A DNA stretch of 64,000 nt from assembly GCF_001426525.1 (NCBI RefSeq), contig NZ_LMEW01000031.1:309711-373710 (forward strand). Direction: 5' to 3'. The notes below the pieces were generated by a model. That model saw only the letters and a list, made by a program, of their open reading frames with translations. It did no database searches and was not told the origin of the DNA. The position numbers and the translations under genes are program-made. How positions within the stretch are numbered: position 1 is the first letter of the stretch; every line of letters starts with the position of its first letter. Source of the DNA: Massilia sp. Root133 (lineage in GTDB: Bacteria > Pseudomonadota > Gammaproteobacteria > Burkholderiales > Burkholderiaceae_D). Shown here piece after piece: positions 1 through 7,563 of the stretch.

Positions 1-149
1 AGCGCGACTTCGACGAGATCCAGTTCTTCGCTCACATACACGACGGCGCCGTGGGCGAAATGGCGTTCGAGTTCGGACCAGTGCACGCGGGCGGTCTCGC
101 GGTTGATCTTGTCGTGCAGTTCGGTGTCTTTGAGCGGATCGGTTTTCAT
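1..149 (-). CDS. DUF2288 family protein (partial, C-terminus outside window)
   Basis: The reverse strand from 149 reads MKTDPLKDTELHDKINRETA and continues with a W-x-E-L-E-R-H-F stretch and an E-L-D-L-V-E-V-A stretch. This is the typical pattern of the short DUF2288 family (about 100 residues, function unknown). Only about 49 codons are inside the window and the stop lies to the left. The ATG at 147-149 is the only sensible start. It lies just downstream of the RES toxin gene on the same strand (14 bases apart), so it may be read from the same transcript, but nothing links the functions. Confidence 0.72.
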   Translation of the reverse strand, partial: MKTDPLKDTELHDKINRETARVHWSELERHFAHGAVVYVSEELDLVEVA

Positions 150-162
150 GGCGGTGTCTGGT

Positions 163-846
163 TCAGAGGGGTTCGATGGCGGGAAGCGGCGAACCCGCCC
201 ATGTTAACCGATATGCATGCCCCTTGCGGACATTGCCGACCAATGCGGGGCGGAAGCATGCGAGATTCGTGCCCTCGGGCCGGCGCACGCTCGGGTAGAT
301 GACGCCCATCGAACCCGCCTCCAGCAGCTCCGCCGCCAGCGCCTGCGACGCGACATAGCTGTCGGCCGCGAGGCAGTCTTCCCACGCGTCGGCGCCGCGC
401 AGGTCGTGGAAGCCGGCGCTGAAATCGGCCAGCAGGGCCTGGTAACTCACGCTGTCGTCGAAGTGGCCGATTTCCTGGTATTCGACGGTCTTGTGGAACG
501 CCACCTCGGCCAGCGCCGTCTCGATCTCGAACGCGCAATACCACGCGCCCCGTTCGCCGTCGTTGAAGCGGCTGCCTTCAGGGCGTGCATAGGTGTAGGC
601 CGCGTTGACGATGCGGAAGTTCGGCACGCCGAACACGAGTTCGTCGACGCCGATGCCGGGCAGCAGGCCCGATTCGCCGCGCAGGCGGTCGTTGGTGGCG
701 TTGTCGAGGTCGAACAGGTCGCGCAGCATGCCGTCGTCATCGGCCAGCGGGGCCAGCACGGAATCTTCGAGGTCGGCGAAGCGCGACGGGATCAGGCGGC
801 ACGTATCGAACTGCCGCAGCGCCGTCAAACGGGGGATGAGTTTCAC
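163..846 (-). CDS. RES-domain toxin of a type II toxin-antitoxin system
   Basis: This 227-residue protein carries a RES domain. The pattern R93-F-N ... W-Y103 ... E109 and later the Y-P-S186 motif supply the Arg, Glu and Ser that give the family its name. Characterised RES toxins (MbcT and relatives) degrade NAD+ and stop growth. It starts with GTG at 846, immediately after the TGA of the upstream antitoxin gene with no gap, so translation is probably coupled. The antitoxin-first order is typical of Xre/RES pairs. Assignment as a toxin rests on the RES motif plus the neighbour; NAD+ degradation is inferred from the family. Confidence 0.9.
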   Translation of the reverse strand: MKLIPRLTALRQFDTCRLIPSRFADLEDSVLAPLADDDGMLRDLFDLDNATNDRLRGESGLLPGIGVDELVFGVPNFRIVNAAYTYARPEGSRFNDGERGAWYCAFEIETALAEVAFHKTVEYQEIGHFDDSVSYQALLADFSAGFHDLRGADAWEDCLAADSYVASQALAAELLEAGSMGVIYPSVRRPEGTNLACFRPALVGNVRKGHAYRLTWAGSPLPAIEPL

Positions 847-1284
847 TCACAGCCCTCCGCGGCGGGCGTCGAGCAGGCGGCGCACGGTCTGCATCGCCAG
901 CAGGCCGCCGCCCAGCATGTAGGCCAGCGGCGTGCGGCCGTTGAAGATGGGATTGGTGTTGGGGAGGTGGATCCAGTCGTCGGCGAGCTTGTCGCCGTAC
1001 AGGATGTGCAGGGCTTTATAGATGCCGAGCAGGTAGGAGATGCGGGTGATGCGGTCGACTTCCAGCACCCGCGCGGGGTGCTTCTTCCATTCGTAGAACG
1101 AGGACGACGACAGGCCGCCGAGCAGCTCGCGCGCATCCTCGTCGCGGATCTGCCAGGCGCCGGCCAGGCGAAAGAAGCCTTTCAGGGCCGATTCCGACAG
1201 CCGTTCGCGTTCCGAGCGGGCGGACAGGTCGACGAGTACCGCCGGTTCGAACCGGCTCTTGGGGTAGGCGTAAGCGAAGCTCAT
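847..1284 (-). CDS. Xre/MbcA/ParS-type antitoxin
   Basis: This 145-residue protein has an N-terminal helix-turn-helix-like region and a C-terminal DUF2384 (MbcA/ParS/Xre toxin-binding) region. The latter is visible in the stretch around L-G-I-Y-K-A-L and the ending with N-P-I-F-N-G-R-T-P-L. In characterised pairs this protein neutralises the RES toxin and represses its own promoter. It is the first gene of the pair, and its TGA abuts the GTG of the toxin. Its own ATG at 1282-1284 follows a promoter-like region with a TATATA block. Confidence 0.9.
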   Translation of the reverse strand: MSFAYAYPKSRFEPAVLVDLSARSERERLSESALKGFFRLAGAWQIRDEDARELLGGLSSSSFYEWKKHPARVLEVDRITRISYLLGIYKALHILYGDKLADDWIHLPNTNPIFNGRTPLAYMLGGGLLAMQTVRRLLDARRGGL

Positions 1285-1308
1285 GAGGAATTCTCCGGTT
1301 ATGGACTA

Positions 1309-1337
1309 TATATACTCCGCTTTCGGACGTCGCGCAA
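1309..1337 (-). promoter_or_regulatory. candidate promoter of the toxin-antitoxin operon
   Basis: Read on the minus strand, TTGCGC (1337-1332) is followed after 17 bases by TATATA (1314-1309). This lies about 25 bases upstream of the antitoxin ATG. The alternating T/A block is a plausible place for autoregulation by the Xre antitoxin. Prediction by eye only. Confidence 0.45.
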
Positions 1338-1422
1338 GCGTCTTGTACAAACCGAATTGCCATGCCAGAATTCAAGGCTTGTCAAATCATCATCCTGGGC
1401 AACGACGTTAAAGGGGGGCGCG

Positions 1423-1884
1423 ATGCGTCTGCTGTCGATTGGGGTCATGTGCATCAGCATGCTGATGCTGGCTATGGCGAGCGCGGCGCGGCCGTCGCAC
1501 GACGAGCTGAAGAAACAGGTGGCGGACATCGAGCGTGCCTTTGCCGCGACGATGAAGGCGCGCGACCACGCCGCGTTCACCTCCTTCCTGGCCGACGAGG
1601 CCATCTTCTTTTCCGGTCCGACCCCGCTGCGCGGGCGCGAGGCTGTCGCGAATGCGTGGCGCAAGTATTACGACGGCGAACGCGCGCCATTCTCGTGGGA
1701 GCCGGAGCAGGTGGAAGTCGTGGAGTCCGGCACCCTGGCCTATAGCGGCGGGCCCGTCTACGACCCCAGCGGCAAGGTGGTCGGCCGCTACAACTCGATC
1801 TGGCGGCTGGAAGCGCCGGGGCGGTGGAAGATCGTGTTCGACCGGGGCGAGGCGCCGCCCTGTCAGTGCGGCAAGAACGAGTAG
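1423..1884 (+). CDS. secreted NTF2-like (SnoaL/DUF4440) protein
   Basis: The 153-residue product starts with a hydrophobic signal segment (MRLLSIGVMCISMLMLAMAS, then AARPS). It continues as an NTF2-like fold of the DUF4440/SnoaL type: an early F-A-A-T-M-K-A-R-D helix, a 'G-R-E-A-V-A-N-A-W' segment and a closing 'W-K-I-V-F-D-R-G' strand. The last residues contain a C-x-C pair. An AAGGGGGG run 5 bases upstream supports the ATG at 1423, although the frame stays open far upstream. Such proteins are often periplasmic ligand-binding or ketosteroid-isomerase-like proteins; no substrate can be read from the sequence. Confidence 0.82.
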   Translation: MRLLSIGVMCISMLMLAMASAARPSHDELKKQVADIERAFAATMKARDHAAFTSFLADEAIFFSGPTPLRGREAVANAWRKYYDGERAPFSWEPEQVEVVESGTLAYSGGPVYDPSGKVVGRYNSIWRLEAPGRWKIVFDRGEAPPCQCGKNE

Positions 1885-1923
1885 CCGGCCCGCTCAACAT
1901 TGTGACTGCTTGCCTGGACCGAA

Positions 1924-1952
1924 TTGACACTCGCCAGGCCAATCCAGATACT
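1924..1952 (+). promoter_or_regulatory. candidate sigma-70 promoter upstream of the rhamnogalacturonan lyase
   Basis: A perfect TTGACA at 1924-1929 is followed after 17 bases by GATACT at 1947-1952, four of six matches to TATAAT. It sits 37 bases upstream of the ATG at 1989. Predicted by eye. Confidence 0.5.
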
Positions 1953-1988
1953 CGAACGCCCGACAACAACAACGAGCAGGCTGGAGAC

Positions 1989-3827
1989 ATGATACCGATC
2001 CGAACCGTTGCACCGCTAGGGCTGCTGGCGCTCGCCCTCACGCAATCCGCGTTTGCCGCGCAGGGCAAGCAGGTTGAAAAACTCGACCGCGGCGTCGTCG
2101 CCGTCGCCACCGGCGGCGGCGTCTTCGTCAGCTGGCGCGTGCTGGGCGTCGACGACCCCGACACCCGTTTCAACCTCTACCGCGACGGCGTCCGCCTGAA
2201 CGGGGCGCCGCTTACGGCGAGCAATTTCACGGACACGAACGGCACGCCGGCGGCCCGCTACACCGTGCGCGCGATCGTCGACGGGCACGAAAAGAAGGAC
2301 GAAGCGGCCGGCGCCACGTGGAGCCAACCCGTCCTGCGCATCCCCGTGCAGCGGCCGGCCGGCGGCGTCACGCCGAAGGGCGAGGCCTACACGTACGACA
2401 TCAACGACGGCACACCGGCCGACCTGGACGGCGACGGCCAGTACGAGCTGATCGTCAAATGGCAGCCGACCAATGCCAAGGACAATTCGCAGTCGGGCTA
2501 TACCGGCAACACGTATGTCGACGCCTATCGACTCGACGGCACCCGGCTGTGGCGCATCGACCTGGGCCGCAACATCCGCGCGGGCGCCCATTACACGACG
2601 GTGGTCGCCTACGACTTCGACGGCAACGGCAGGGCCGAGGTGATGCTGAAGACGGCCGACGGCACCGTCGACGGCCAGGGCAAGGTGATCGGCGACGCCA
2701 ATGCCGACTACCGCAACGCGAACGGCTACATCCTGTCCGGTCCAGAGTACCTGACCGTGTTCGATGGCCGCACGGGCAAGGCGCTGGCGACCACGGATTA
2801 CCTGCCGGCGCGCGGCTCGGTGGCGGCGTGGGGCGACAACTATGGCAACCGCGTCGACCGTTTCCTGGGCGGCGTCGCCTACCTGGACGGCCGCCGGCCC
2901 AGCGCCATCTTCTCGCGCGGCTATTACACGCGTGCCGTGGTCGCGGCGTGGGATTACCGCGACGGCGTACTGTCCAGCCGCTGGGTGTTCGACACGGACA
3001 AGGAAGGCAGCGCCGTCCGCGGCCAGGGCTCGCACTGGTTCGCGGTGGCGGACGTCGACGGCGACGGCCGCGACGACATCGTCTACGGCGCGGCCGCGAT
3101 CGGCAGCGACGGCCACATGTTGTACAGCACCGGCCTGTGCCACGGCGACGCGCTGCACGTCGGCAAACTCGACCCGACCCGCGCGGGCCTGCAGGCGTAC
3201 ATGGTGCACGAGACGCCGTCCTGCTACGGCGCCACCGGCTCCGAGATGCACGACGCGGCGACGGGCCAGGTCCTGTGGGGCGTCAGCGGCAGCGGCGCCG
3301 ACGTCGGCCGCGGCGTGTGCGCGGACATCGATCCGAACTACCTGGGCGAGGAGTGCTGGGCGTCGCGCGGCGGCCTGATGGCGGCGAACGGCCACCAGAT
3401 CTCCGCGGCGCGTCCGGGGAACATGAATTTCGCCAGCTGGTGGGATGGGGATCTCGGCCGCGAACTGCTCGACGGCACCGTCATCAACAAATGGCAGCCC
3501 ACGACGGGGAGCGTCGTGCGCCTGCTCGACGGCGCGCCGTACGGGGCGGCGTCGAACAACGGCACCAAGGCGACGCCGGTGCTGTCGGCCGACATCCTCG
3601 GCGACTGGCGCGAGGAAGTCGTGTGGCGCACGGCGGACAACTCGGCGCTGCTCGTGTTCACGACGACGGCGCCGACCACTGCGCGCATTCCGACCTTGAT
3701 GCACGATCCGCAGTATCGCGCGCAGGTGGCGGGGCAGAATGCGGGCTACAACCAGCCGCCGCATCCGAGCTTCTACCTGGGCGAAGGGATGGGGGCGGTG
3801 ACGCAGGCGCCGATTTTTACCCGCTAG
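1989..3827 (+). CDS. rhamnogalacturonan lyase (polysaccharide lyase family 11)
   Basis: This 612-residue protein has a signal peptide (about residues 1-25, ending A-F-A-A). The rest is the eight-bladed propeller typical of PL11 rhamnogalacturonan lyases (YesW/YesX, rhiE-like). Repeated calcium-binding loops are visible as D-L-D-G-D-G, D-F-D-G-N-G and D-V-D-G-D-G-R-D-D. The enzyme cleaves the rhamnose-galacturonate backbone of rhamnogalacturonan I by beta-elimination, so it points to use of plant pectin. Secretion is to the periplasm or outside. It stands alone, with no pectin-use genes next to it, and ends against the composite repeat at 3846-3931. Confidence 0.92.
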   Translation: MIPIRTVAPLGLLALALTQSAFAAQGKQVEKLDRGVVAVATGGGVFVSWRVLGVDDPDTRFNLYRDGVRLNGAPLTASNFTDTNGTPAARYTVRAIVDGHEKKDEAAGATWSQPVLRIPVQRPAGGVTPKGEAYTYDINDGTPADLDGDGQYELIVKWQPTNAKDNSQSGYTGNTYVDAYRLDGTRLWRIDLGRNIRAGAHYTTVVAYDFDGNGRAEVMLKTADGTVDGQGKVIGDANADYRNANGYILSGPEYLTVFDGRTGKALATTDYLPARGSVAAWGDNYGNRVDRFLGGVAYLDGRRPSAIFSRGYYTRAVVAAWDYRDGVLSSRWVFDTDKEGSAVRGQGSHWFAVADVDGDGRDDIVYGAAAIGSDGHMLYSTGLCHGDALHVGKLDPTRAGLQAYMVHETPSCYGATGSEMHDAATGQVLWGVSGSGADVGRGVCADIDPNYLGEECWASRGGLMAANGHQISAARPGNMNFASWWDGDLGRELLDGTVINKWQPTTGSVVRLLDGAPYGAASNNGTKATPVLSADILGDWREEVVWRTADNSALLVFTTTAPTTARIPTLMHDPQYRAQVAGQNAGYNQPPHPSFYLGEGMGAVTQAPIFTR

Positions 3828-3845
3828 GCCCGTAACGTAAAACCA

Positions 3846-3931
3846 TCATTCCCGCGCAGGCGGGAATCCATGCTGAGGTTCCGAAGTCGGTTGCTCAGTA
3901 TGGGTCCCCGTTTTCGCGGGGACGACGGGTT
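3846..3931 (-). repeat. composite intergenic repeat, copy A (dRS3-like end plus GC hairpin)
   Basis: The stretch has a 20-base inverted repeat at 3848-3867 (ATTCCC, 8 bases, GGGAAT). This fits the pattern of neisserial dRS3 repeats. At the other end is a hairpin with GTCCCCG (3904-3910) pairing with CGGGGAC (3917-3923). The ACGGGTT end reaches the stop codon of recJ (reverse strand TAA at 3930-3932). A second copy in opposite orientation lies at 52404-52534. Positioned between converging genes, the hairpin could also end transcription of recJ. Confidence 0.8.
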
Positions 3932-5627
3932 ATACAGGTTCCGCGTGCTCCACCAGCAACTGCACCTTGGTCACGCCGTTGTATTCATTGGCATCCAGCC
4001 TGAACGCCACCCGCGCCTTGTCACCCAGCGCATCCGTATGCCCGAACCAGATGGCATCGTAGCGCCGCCCGTTCCGCTCCAGCAGCAGCTTGAGGTGCTT
4101 GTCCTTCAGGATGCGCTGGCTGACGACGCGGAATTCGTCGCAGAACACGGGCGGCGCGAACCCCTGGCCCCAGACCTGGCCGTCCAGCAGTTCGATGAAT
4201 TGCGTGCTGTAGAAATCGTCTTCCAGCGGGCCGTCCGTCTCGACGATACGCTCCAGCTGCGCCTCCGTCAGCCACGCGCGGCCGACGGCTTCGAACGCCT
4301 GCGCGAACGTGTTGAAATGGTCGCCGCGGATCGTCAGGCCGGCCGCCATCGCGTGGCCGCCGAACTTGTCGATCAGCCCCGGCACCTTCTTCGACACGAG
4401 GTCCAGCGCGTCGCGCAGGTGGAAGCCCGGGATCGAGCGGCCCGAACCCTTGATCCAGCCGTCGCCCGCGGGTGCGAACGTGATCGTCGGGCGGTAGAAT
4501 TTCTCTTTCAGGCGCGAGGCGACGATGCCGATCACGCCCTGGTGCCAGCCGTCGTCGAACACGGCGATGGTGCTGGCGTCCGCCGGCTTGAAATCGTCCA
4601 GGTGCAACAGCGCCGTACCCTGCATGTCGGCCTCGATCTCGCGCCGTTTCAAATTGATGTCGTTGAGTTCCTGCGCGATGGCCCAGGCGCGGCCCTCGTC
4701 GTCCGTGATCAGGCATTCGATCCCGAGCGACATGTCTTCCAGGCGGCCGGCGGCGTTCAGGCGCGGGCCGAGGGCGAAGCCGAGGTCGAACGGCGACGCG
4801 CAGCGCGCCTCGCGGCCCGCCACGCGGAACAGCGCCGCGACACCCGCGTGCATGCGGCCCGCGCGCATGCGCTTGAGGCCTTGCGCGACGAGGATGCGGT
4901 TGTTCGTGTCGAGTTTCACCACGTCGGCGACGGTGCCCAGCGCGACGAGGTCGAGCAGGTTGTCGAGCTTGGGCTGTGTCTGCGCGTCGAACACGCCGCG
5001 CCGGCGCAGTTCCGCCCGAAGGGCCAGCAGCACGTAGAACACGACGCCCACGCCGGCCAGGTTCTTGCTGGGGAAGCCGCATTCCGGCTGGTTCGGGTTC
5101 ACGATCACGCGCGCGTCCGGCAGCGCGTCGCCCGGCAGGTGGTGGTCGGTGACGACGACGTCGATGCCGCGCGCCTTCGCCGCCGCCACGCCGTCGATGC
5201 TGGCGATGCCGTTGTCGACAGTGATGATGATGTCCGGGGATTTCTCGCGCGCCGTCAGTTCGACGATTTCCGGCGTCAGGCCATAGCCGTACTCGAAGCG
5301 GTTCGGCACGATGTAGTCGACGCGCGCGCCCATCGCCGTGAGGCCGCGGATCGCCGTGGCGCAGGCGGTGGCGCCGTCGCAGTCGTAGTCGGCGACGATG
5401 GTCATCTTCTTGCCGGCCGCGATGGCGTCGGCGAGATACACGGCCGCCGCGTCGATCTGGCGCAGCGCGCCGGGCGGTACCAGCGCTTGCAGCTCGACGG
5501 CCAACTCGCGCGGGTCGGTCAGGCCGCGGGACGCAAACACGCGCGCGAGGACGGGGTGGATGCCGCCCTGGCGCAGCATTTCGGACTGGCGTACGGGGCA
5601 GGGGCGGATGGTGATGCGGGTCTTCAA
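3930..5627 (-). CDS. recJ: single-stranded-DNA-specific exonuclease RecJ
   Basis: The 565-residue protein shows the RecJ/DHH hallmarks in order: D-Y-D-C-D-G-A-T (motif I, about residue 80), T-V-D-N-G-I, T-D-H-H-L-P (DHH motif, about residue 161), N-A-A-G-R, and the DHHA1 signature G-G-H-A-M-A-A-G-L near residue 423. RecJ degrades single-stranded DNA 5' to 3' in recombination and mismatch repair. The start is TTG at 5627, overlapping the stop of the upstream RpfE-like gene (TTGA), which indicates coupled translation. The length is normal for the family. Confidence 0.96.
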   Translation of the reverse strand: MKTRITIRPCPVRQSEMLRQGGIHPVLARVFASRGLTDPRELAVELQALVPPGALRQIDAAAVYLADAIAAGKKMTIVADYDCDGATACATAIRGLTAMGARVDYIVPNRFEYGYGLTPEIVELTAREKSPDIIITVDNGIASIDGVAAAKARGIDVVVTDHHLPGDALPDARVIVNPNQPECGFPSKNLAGVGVVFYVLLALRAELRRRGVFDAQTQPKLDNLLDLVALGTVADVVKLDTNNRILVAQGLKRMRAGRMHAGVAALFRVAGREARCASPFDLGFALGPRLNAAGRLEDMSLGIECLITDDEGRAWAIAQELNDINLKRREIEADMQGTALLHLDDFKPADASTIAVFDDGWHQGVIGIVASRLKEKFYRPTITFAPAGDGWIKGSGRSIPGFHLRDALDLVSKKVPGLIDKFGGHAMAAGLTIRGDHFNTFAQAFEAVGRAWLTEAQLERIVETDGPLEDDFYSTQFIELLDGQVWGQGFAPPVFCDEFRVVSQRILKDKHLKLLLERNGRRYDAIWFGHTDALGDKARVAFRLDANEYNGVTKVQLLVEHAEPV

Positions 5628-6688
5628 AGCAGTCGTTCCAGGGTGGGGCGGCGCCAGAATTTACGTTGCGCCAGCGGGGTCGTCGTCGTTTCGAGGTGGC
5701 CGTCGCGGTGGCTCAGCACGAGGCGCACTTCCTTGATGCGGCCGGATTTCAATGCGGCCAGCAAGGGCGCGAACAGCTCGGTCTCCAGGCGCTGCATCTG
5801 CTGCAGCCAGCCATGCCAGTCGGCCGCGATACCGGACGCCGCCACGTTGCCGCAGGCGAGCAGCCAGTGGCCATCCTCGTCCAGGATCGAATCCAGGCCG
5901 GCCAGGGTGTCCAGGCGGCGGTCGGCCAGCGCCGTCAGCCAGCCGGGCGTGTCGAACGCCGCCACGCGCGGGCGCACGAGCGGCTTGCCGGAGACCTTCG
6001 CCACCAGTTGCTGGGCGTGTTCGGTCGCCATGCTCGCATTCCCCCACGGCCAGAACGAATTGATCGGCAACTGGCCGCGCGCCTCGCGCGCCGCGTTGGC
6101 CGGATCCGTGAACCACGTCACCTGCACGTCGTTCTGCAGCTTGCGGAACGCGCGCGCCTGCGGGCCGGACGGCATCCAGTCCGTCAGGTTCATGTTCACG
6201 GCCGCATCCGGGCTCGCCGTCCCGATGTCCGTCCAGTCGTCCGCGCGCATGAACCACGTGTCGTGGGCGCCCCACGCGAGCGCGTAGCCCGCGTCCTCGA
6301 AGCAGGGGCGGGCGCTGTCGAACAGGGCGCGCGCTTCGTCCTCGCGCAGGTCGAGCTGGCGCATGTCGCCCATCTGCAAATGCGTGCGCGCGATCTGGAT
6401 ATGGGTCGGGTTCACGACGAACCACATGCCGTCGTCCGGATCGAGGCCGATTGCGCGCATCGCGCTGGTCGCGACTCCCGGGACGAGCCCGTGCGCGACA
6501 CCCAGCGCCCGCGCGATCCAGAGCTCATACGGCAGGACGCGCGCGTCGGTGTCCAGCGGGCGGTAGCGCGCGTCTGATATTTTCGACAACAGCGCGGCCA
6601 GCGCCGGCGCCTGCAGGGCACGGGTCAGGTCGGGCGCGAATTCGGGAGCGGGGAGGGCGAACGGCAGGACGAGCGAAATGTGGGCCAT
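5624..6688 (-). CDS. RpfE-like protein encoded next to recJ
   Basis: The 354-residue protein begins M-A-H-I-S-L-V-L-P-F-A-L-P and contains W-P-W-G-N-A-S and W-L-L-A-C-G-N segments. I recognise it as the family annotated 'regulatory protein RpfE type', which sits beside recJ in xanthomonads and many betaproteobacteria. Some databases list it as phosphoglycerate-mutase-like. Its biochemical role is not established. No signal peptide or membrane segment is obvious. It overlaps recJ by 3 bases and is the first gene of a two-gene operon, so it is probably co-expressed with RecJ. Confidence 0.7.
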   Translation of the reverse strand: MAHISLVLPFALPAPEFAPDLTRALQAPALAALLSKISDARYRPLDTDARVLPYELWIARALGVAHGLVPGVATSAMRAIGLDPDDGMWFVVNPTHIQIARTHLQMGDMRQLDLREDEARALFDSARPCFEDAGYALAWGAHDTWFMRADDWTDIGTASPDAAVNMNLTDWMPSGPQARAFRKLQNDVQVTWFTDPANAAREARGQLPINSFWPWGNASMATEHAQQLVAKVSGKPLVRPRVAAFDTPGWLTALADRRLDTLAGLDSILDEDGHWLLACGNVAASGIAADWHGWLQQMQRLETELFAPLLAALKSGRIKEVRLVLSHRDGHLETTTTPLAQRKFWRRPTLERLL

Positions 6689-6712
6689 CCCTCTATTTTA
6701 GGCGAAATGGAC

Positions 6713-7546
6713 TCAGATGTCCGCCCCCGGTCCCGGCGTCGTCACGTCCGGCGACGTCGTGGGCGCGGTCGTCGAATCGGGCGGCATCCCGGCCGACCCG
6801 CCCGGCGGCAGCATCCCGGCAACGGGCGTCAGCCCGATGGCTTCGTGATACCACCCCTGGACGAGCACCAGGTGCCGGTGCTCGTCTTCCAGCGCCAGCG
6901 TGAAGCCGGCCACGAGGTCGTCCTGGCCGGCCTCGCCCGCGAGCGCGATCAGCGTCTCCCAGCCGGCGCGGTCGGCCAGCTCGGCCGTCAGCAGCGCGTG
7001 CAGCGACTGGGCCAGGCTCGTGCGCGGATCGTTCAGCACTTGCACGAATCCCAGGGACTCGACGCCGGTCACGTCCGCGCTGGGCGTCTGCGCCGTCGGG
7101 TCGCCGCCCAGCGATTCGATCGCGTCCTTCAGCAGCAGGAAGTGGCGGGCTTCGTCGCGGCGGATGGCGGCGACGTGGTCGCGCGTCATGCCGGCCGGGC
7201 CGCCCTGCATCACGTCGCATTTCGCCAGCAGCGCGTCGTAAAGACGGGTGCCCGTGCGTTCGAACGCCAGGCGCTCGCCCAGCTTGTCGAGCAGGATCTG
7301 CGGCCGGTCGCCCTTGAGCATGTGCATGCCCATGCTGACGGCGCCCGTCACTGAGCCCGGCATGGGGATGGAGCCGATGTCGCCGGCGTCCATGATGAGC
7401 GCTTCGCGCGCGTCCAGCAGGGCGCGCTCGTCGCCCGGCGCGCCGCGGATCGGCGCGTTGTCGCTGCCCTGCATGGCCGCCGTGTCGATGGGCGACATCT
7501 GCACGCCCGTCCGGTTCATGCCGAGGTGTTCGGTCTGCTGTGCCAT
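6713..7546 (-). CDS. ferritin-like domain protein (small member of a tandem pair)
   Basis: This 277-residue protein has a four-helix ferritin-like pattern with possible di-iron ligands at E96, E132-x-x-H135, E189 and E222-x-x-H225. The N-terminal 60 residues and the Pro/Thr/Ser-rich tail after about residue 245 look disordered. The ATG at 7544-7546 is chosen because the protein similarity pattern starts soon after it; the frame stays open further upstream. It lies 17 bases after the larger ferritin-like gene and is probably co-transcribed with it. Oxidase, peroxide or storage function cannot be told apart from sequence. Confidence 0.8.
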   Translation of the reverse strand: MAQQTEHLGMNRTGVQMSPIDTAAMQGSDNAPIRGAPGDERALLDAREALIMDAGDIGSIPMPGSVTGAVSMGMHMLKGDRPQILLDKLGERLAFERTGTRLYDALLAKCDVMQGGPAGMTRDHVAAIRRDEARHFLLLKDAIESLGGDPTAQTPSADVTGVESLGFVQVLNDPRTSLAQSLHALLTAELADRAGWETLIALAGEAGQDDLVAGFTLALEDEHRHLVLVQGWYHEAIGLTPVAGMLPPGGSAGMPPDSTTAPTTSPDVTTPGPGADI

Positions 7547-7563
7547 GGTGTCTCCGTTGCGGT

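Noticed and set aside
217..1422. Long plus-strand frame running into the NTF2-like gene
   Set aside because: It lies opposite the toxin-antitoxin genes; the real protein begins at 1423 with a signal peptide and a ribosome-binding site.
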